A stretch of 64,000 nucleotides of DNA from Collinsella sp. TM09-10AT (GTDB lineage Bacteria > Actinomycetota > Coriobacteriia > Coriobacteriales > Coriobacteriaceae): assembly GCF_003436275.1 (NCBI RefSeq), contig NZ_QSOP01000002.1, forward strand, positions 1-64,000. Direction: 5' to 3'. Below are positions 60,502 to 64,000 of this stretch, piece after piece. A program made the position numbers and the translations under genes. Under the pieces are notes generated by a model. That model worked only from the letters and a program-made list of their open reading frames with translations, was not told the origin of the DNA and did not search any database. Within the stretch, counting starts at the first letter, position 1. Every line of letters begins with the position of its first letter.

Positions 60502-61815
60502 CTACGCTACAAAGAAGTAGACGAGGAAGGCAAGTGCTGCGATCCACATGAGCGGCTTGATCTTGAAGGCCTCGCCCTTAAAGAGCGCGACGATCACGTA
60601 GGCGATAAAGCCCAGGCCAATGCCGGCAGAGATGGAGTAAGTGAAGGGCACGCCGGCGACAATCATGAACGCCGGGAAACCTTGCGACACGTCGGACCAG
60701 TCGATCTCGGAGGCCTCGCTCATCATGAGGTAGCCGACGTAGACCAGAGCACCGCAGGTGGCGGCGCTGGAAACGATGGTGACGATGGGGGAGAAGAACG
60801 CGGCGAGGATGAACAGCACGCCGGTGGTGACGGAGGTGAGACCCGTGCGGCCACCGTCGGCAGCGCCGGACGTGGACTCGACGAAAGTGGTGATGGAGGA
60901 GACGCCCATAAAGCCACCGGCAGCAGCGGCCACGGAGTCGACGACCAGGATGGGACGGATGTCCTCGACATTGCCGTCCTCGGTCAGGAACTCGCCCTGC
61001 TTGGCGACGGCCATCGCGGTGCCCATGGTGTCGAAGAAGTCACTCATGAGCAGCGAGAAGGCCACGACGAGCAGCATCGGGTCGGTCAGAACCTTCACGA
61101 TGGCCATGTTGCCATCGGCGGTGCTGGCAAACGGGGCGCCAAAGGTCGAGAAGTCGAGCGGTGCGATGAGGCCCTCGGGCGCATGAGTGACGCCCAGCGG
61201 GATACCGGCGATAACGGCGACGATGATGCCGATGAGCAGCGAGCCCGGCACGTTGCGGGAAGCCAGGGCGACCGTCACGACGATGGAGATGATGCCGACA
61301 ATAAAGGTGGGGGAGGTGATGTCGCCCAGGCCGACAAGCGTACCGGCGCCAGCGGTGATGATGCCGGCGTCGCACAGGCCGATCATGGCGATAAACAGGC
61401 CCAGACCCACCGAGATGGCGTGGCGCAGGACCACGGGGATGGCGTCCATGATGGCCTCGCGCAGGCCGCACAGGACGAGCAGCAAGATGACGATGCCCTC
61501 GAGGAAGATAACGCTCATGGCCACGTGCCAGTCGCCGCCGCACATGGTGGTGGCGATGCCCGCGATCATGGCGTTGATGCCCAGGCCCGACGCGCAGGCG
61601 AGCGGGCGGTTTGCGAAGATGCCCATGCAGATGGTCATGATGCCGGCGCCCAGGCAGGTGGCGCAGGCGAGCGCTCCCGCATCGATGCCAGCGCCCGAGA
61701 GTACCGCGGGGTTGACGGCGATGATGTAGGCCATCGCCAGGAATGTTGTCAGTCCAGCGCGAAGTTCGGTCCCGATTGTGGACTTGCGCTCACTGACGTG
61801 AAATAGTTCGTCCAT
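60502..61815 (-). CDS. AzgA/PbuG-type NCS2 purine permease
   Basis: A 437-residue permease. The AzgA-type signatures are GLTTFLAMAYIIAVNP, ACASGLGINA, LLMSDFFDTMGT and VESTSGAADGGRTGLTSV. This branch imports adenine, guanine or hypoxanthine with protons. Met at 61815 has GGAAAGGG five bases upstream; the frame is open to 61872. A short TCGGCC/GGCCGA hairpin lies in the leader (61833-61853), but no purine riboswitch was recognised. Its 3' end was duplicated together with the surface-protein gene. Confidence 0.92.
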   Translation of the reverse strand: MDELFHVSERKSTIGTELRAGLTTFLAMAYIIAVNPAVLSGAGIDAGALACATCLGAGIMTICMGIFANRPLACASGLGINAMIAGIATTMCGGDWHVAMSVIFLEGIVILLLVLCGLREAIMDAIPVVLRHAISVGLGLFIAMIGLCDAGIITAGAGTLVGLGDITSPTFIVGIISIVVTVALASRNVPGSLLIGIIVAVIAGIPLGVTHAPEGLIAPLDFSTFGAPFASTADGNMAIVKVLTDPMLLVVAFSLLMSDFFDTMGTAMAVAKQGEFLTEDGNVEDIRPILVVDSVAAAAGGFMGVSSITTFVESTSGAADGGRTGLTSVTTGVLFILAAFFSPIVTIVSSAATCGALVYVGYLMMSEASEIDWSDVSQGFPAFMIVAGVPFTYSISAGIGLGFIAYVIVALFKGEAFKIKPLMWIAALAFLVYFFVA

Positions 61816-62008
61816 GCATACCCTTTCCTTGTTCGGCCCCGAGTTTAGGCCGATTGACACGAACTCACCCACTATATCGCCTTTGTGAAGTTGGTGTTCC
61901 TCACATGTTGATGTTCGGCGGTTTGTAACGGACGGGCGGTATCTTTCGCATGAAATTGTGTAGGTACCGTATACTTAAGCGGTTACAACGACCCCTATGG
62001 AGGAACGT

Positions 62009-62428
62009 ATGATTAAAGAGCTCTGCCGCGACGAGGCTATCCTGTCTCAGCGTTGCGAGGTTGCGACTGTCGAGGACGAATCGGTCGCTCAGGATCTGAT
62101 TGATACCATCAAGTCGCTCGATGATGCCGGCTGCTTGGCCGCCAATCAGATTGGCGTTACCAAGAAGGTCTGCGTCTACCTGGACGATGCCGGCGAGCCC
62201 CACGTGCTCTACAACCCCCGTCTGGTGTTTGGCCTGGGCGCCAGCAAGATGGAGGAGAGCTGCCTGACGCACGAGGAGGTCACCAAGTCCACACGCTACA
62301 TCAAGTGCAAGGTTGCCTTTGACCAGATCGTCGACGGCAAGATGAAGGAGTGCCGCCGCGACTACGCGGGCTTTGAGGCGCAGATGGTCCAGCATATGAT
62401 CGACCACTGTCTTGGAAAGTTGGTCTAA
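62009..62428 (+). CDS. Peptide deformylase-like protein with altered active site
   Basis: A 139-residue member of the peptide deformylase family. Motif 1 is GCLAANQIG (41-49), motif 2 is EESCLT with Cys85 in place of EGCLS, and motif 3 reads QHMIDHCLG (128-136). His129 and His133 can still bind metal with Cys85, but the catalytic Glu of HExxH is Met130. It may therefore be inactive or have another role; I infer that a housekeeping def lies elsewhere. GGAGG lies five bases before Met at 62009. A TATACT box lies near 61971. Confidence 0.85.
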   Translation: MIKELCRDEAILSQRCEVATVEDESVAQDLIDTIKSLDDAGCLAANQIGVTKKVCVYLDDAGEPHVLYNPRLVFGLGASKMEESCLTHEEVTKSTRYIKCKVAFDQIVDGKMKECRRDYAGFEAQMVQHMIDHCLGKLV

Positions 62429-62559
62429 GGGGACCAAAGCACCGCACTTCGTCTCTTTTGGTCCGGGCGTGACATTGTTGTCATGTCTGGGCTTTTGTGT
62501 TTAGCGCCTTTTTGTTTGGTGACAATAACCTTAGCAGGACCGTAAAGCTAGGAGGCGCT

Positions 62560-63525
62560 ATGTGCACGAGCATTCGATTTACCGATAATTCTGGCCACAT
62601 GTATCTGGGCCGCAACCTCGACTGGAGCTTTGACTACGGCCAACAGGTTCGCGTGATGCCGCGCGGGTTCCACATTCCGTATTCGTTTATCGACGATGCG
62701 TCGGCGGCACACGCGGTAATCGGCATGTGCATCGATTACAAGAACTATCCCATGTTTTTCGACTGTGGTAACGATGCGGGTCTGGCTGTGGCGGGGCTCA
62801 ACTTTCCCGGCTATGCCGAGTATGCCGAGGGCCCTGTCGACGGCAAGAACAATATCGCGGCCTATGAGTTTCCCCTGTGGGTGGCAGCGACGTTCTCGAC
62901 GGTCGATGAGGTCGAGGCCGCGCTGCGCGACACGGTGATTGTCGCCAAATCTGCCGGAGAGGGGCTGGGCGTGTCGCTGCTCCATTGGATTATCGGCGAC
63001 AGCCAGCGCAGCATCGTGGTCGAGATGATGGCTGACGGCCTGCATGTATACGACGATCCGGTCGACACCCTTGCCAACCAGCCGACCTTCCCGTGGCACA
63101 TGGAAAACCTGCGCACCTATATCACCGCCACAAGCGATTTTCCGCAGACGGCGACATGGCGTGGCGCCGAGCTTAAGCCCTATGGAGCCGGTGCCGGCAT
63201 GCGCGGCATTCCGGGCGATTGCTATTCGCCGAGCCGTTTTGTAAAGGCGGCGTACCTCAATGCCAATTACCCGCAAAAGGAGAGCGAGACCGAAAACGTC
63301 GTTCGCATGTTCCGCTCGCTCGAGGGCGTGGTGATGATTGAGGGGGCGTCCAGGATGGGCGATGGCAAGTTCGAGAAGACTATCTATACCGGATGCTTTA
63401 GCGCGCGCACGGGCAATTATTACTACGCGATGTATGGGGATCCGTCGATTCGTTACGTGAGCCTGATGGATGCCGAGGGCGCGAGCCCCGATAGGCTCGT
63501 GGTTCCCGAGCCGCGTCGTTCGTAG
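62560..63525 (+). CDS. Choloylglycine hydrolase family enzyme (bile salt hydrolase type)
   Basis: A 321-residue Ntn hydrolase. The catalytic nucleophile is Cys2 (MCTSIRF), freed by Met removal, with Arg18 and Asp21 in LGRNLDW. Later conserved parts are GLAVAGLNFPGYAEY, NQPTFPWHMENL and IPGDCYSPSRFVKAAYL with the substrate Arg. This pattern fits bile salt hydrolases, which deconjugate glycine- or taurine-bile salts; a penicillin V acylase is the main alternative. GGAGG is four bases before the ATG. It is a single-gene unit with a terminator at 63549. Cytoplasmic; no signal peptide. Confidence 0.88.
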   Translation: MCTSIRFTDNSGHMYLGRNLDWSFDYGQQVRVMPRGFHIPYSFIDDASAAHAVIGMCIDYKNYPMFFDCGNDAGLAVAGLNFPGYAEYAEGPVDGKNNIAAYEFPLWVAATFSTVDEVEAALRDTVIVAKSAGEGLGVSLLHWIIGDSQRSIVVEMMADGLHVYDDPVDTLANQPTFPWHMENLRTYITATSDFPQTATWRGAELKPYGAGAGMRGIPGDCYSPSRFVKAAYLNANYPQKESETENVVRMFRSLEGVVMIEGASRMGDGKFEKTIYTGCFSARTGNYYYAMYGDPSIRYVSLMDAEGASPDRLVVPEPRRS

Positions 63526-63548
63526 CTCACTGGTCCGTTGCGACATAA

Positions 63549-63584
63549 AACGGCCTCGCACCTCTTATGAGATGCGAGGCCGTT
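63549..63584. terminator. Hairpin between convergent genes
   Basis: AACGGCCTCGCA (63549-63560) pairs perfectly with TGCGAGGCCGTT (63573-63584). T-runs are weak. Confidence 0.7.
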
Positions 63585-63606
63585 GTCGTCAATGGCTGGT
63601 GGCGTG

Positions 63607-63996
63607 TTAGAAGTTGGCGTCGTTGAACTGGGTGCTCTCGAGTCCGTCGAGTTGCTGTTCGGGCGTATCGGCGACGCTCTCGAGCAGCTCGGTGGGATCG
63701 ACGTTCATGCTCTTGCCGGCCTCGTTGCCGTTGACCAAGTCGTCCGAGAAGATGTCGACCTCCATTTTCTCGGCCTCTTCGATCTGAACCTCGAGCGGCA
63801 CCTGGGTGCGCACAAGTTTGACGGCCGGGCGCATGCGGGCAAAGAGCGGTACGTACTCAATGATGATGGCCGAGTTCTCGAGACCGTACCAGCGTGCCGG
63901 GCTTCCGCAGGCGCGGCGGACGGCGTACTTGATGGCCATCACGCGGTGGTCATTGCGGTTGATGTCCGTTTCGGGGGCAAGCATCTTGCGCAGCAT
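63607..63996 (-). CDS. Unrecognised protein, probably 5'-truncated by the window edge
   Basis: At least 129 codons are open to the window end, with a Met at 63996. The visible part has NDHRVMAIKYAVRRACGSP, an ordered region with IIIEYVPLF, and a long acidic C-terminus (EEAEKMEVDIFSDDLVNGN; PEQQLDGLES). No stop separates it from the edge, so the true start may lie outside. I cannot assign a family. Its end lies 22 bases from the hairpin at 63549-63584. Confidence 0.5.
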   Translation of the reverse strand: MLRKMLAPETDINRNDHRVMAIKYAVRRACGSPARWYGLENSAIIIEYVPLFARMRPAVKLVRTQVPLEVQIEEAEKMEVDIFSDDLVNGNEAGKSMNVDPTELLESVADTPEQQLDGLESTQFNDANF

Positions 63997-64000
63997 GCAA

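Noticed and set aside
60370..61806. 478-codon plus-strand frame antisense to the AzgA-type permease
   Set aside because: Composition is almost only Gly, Asp, His and Glu, a typical shadow of a hydrophobic membrane protein.
61816..62000. Purine riboswitch before the AzgA-type permease
   Set aside because: The conserved core and kissing-loop stems are not visible; only a short leader hairpin is present.

Overview
The window looks like a chromosomal segment of a gut actinobacterium of the class Coriobacteriia, most probably Collinsella. This is inference from four things: high-GC codon use, a bile-salt-hydrolase-type enzyme starting Met-Cys, an LAxTG-type surface protein pair, and several families of short GGGAC-containing palindromes that I associate with this group. 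No rRNA, tRNA, CRISPR array, transposase or phage gene was found. About 59 genes fill the window, mostly in short operons.

Region by region. 1-6.7 kb: a perfect palindrome, glutaredoxin, an XRE/zinc-ribbon/TipAS regulator, TrmO, a MalY/PatB lyase, and a binding-protein/hybrid-kinase pair. 6.8-16 kb: a flavin-binding NimA-like protein, a BvgS-like kinase with two binding-protein domains, a K+ channel, a LOG protein, a ClC channel, an EamA transporter, and a GntR/ABC operon. 16-26.6 kb: PrfC, a VUT transporter, an SDR, Ung, EamA and MATE transporters, an RlmA-like methyltransferase, two LysR regulators and two small paralogous membrane proteins. 26.7-30.6 kb: a two-gene operon of a binding lipoprotein and a large MscS channel carrying two extracellular Cache-like regions. 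30.7-33.1 kb: a duplicated gene fragment, a 47-residue membrane peptide, RsmJ, small genes and an unidentified structured region. 33.2-40.2 kb: a Tet(M)-like GTPase and a short UvrA between two paralogous AAA ATPases, punctuated by three identical 31-bp palindromes. 40.2-47.6 kb: TrmL with an insertion, a COG0523 GTPase, an ArsC-like protein without its cysteine, an FMN reductase and two c-di-GMP enzymes. 47.9-54.2 kb: patatin, a TPP-riboswitch thiamine operon, a HAD phosphatase, and a LysR/MetE-like pair. 54.3-63.5 kb: two nucleobase permeases, an esterase, two tandemly duplicated surface proteins, a PDF-like protein and the bile-salt-hydrolase-type enzyme.

Two themes stand out. First, solute-binding proteins are used three times as sensors, with no transporter genes beside them: next to a hybrid kinase, fused to a hybrid kinase, and next to the Cache-MscS channel. 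Second, intergenic spaces carry at least four palindrome families that share a GGGAC(A/G) core but have unrelated stems, which suggests a modular mobile-repeat or RNA-hairpin system.
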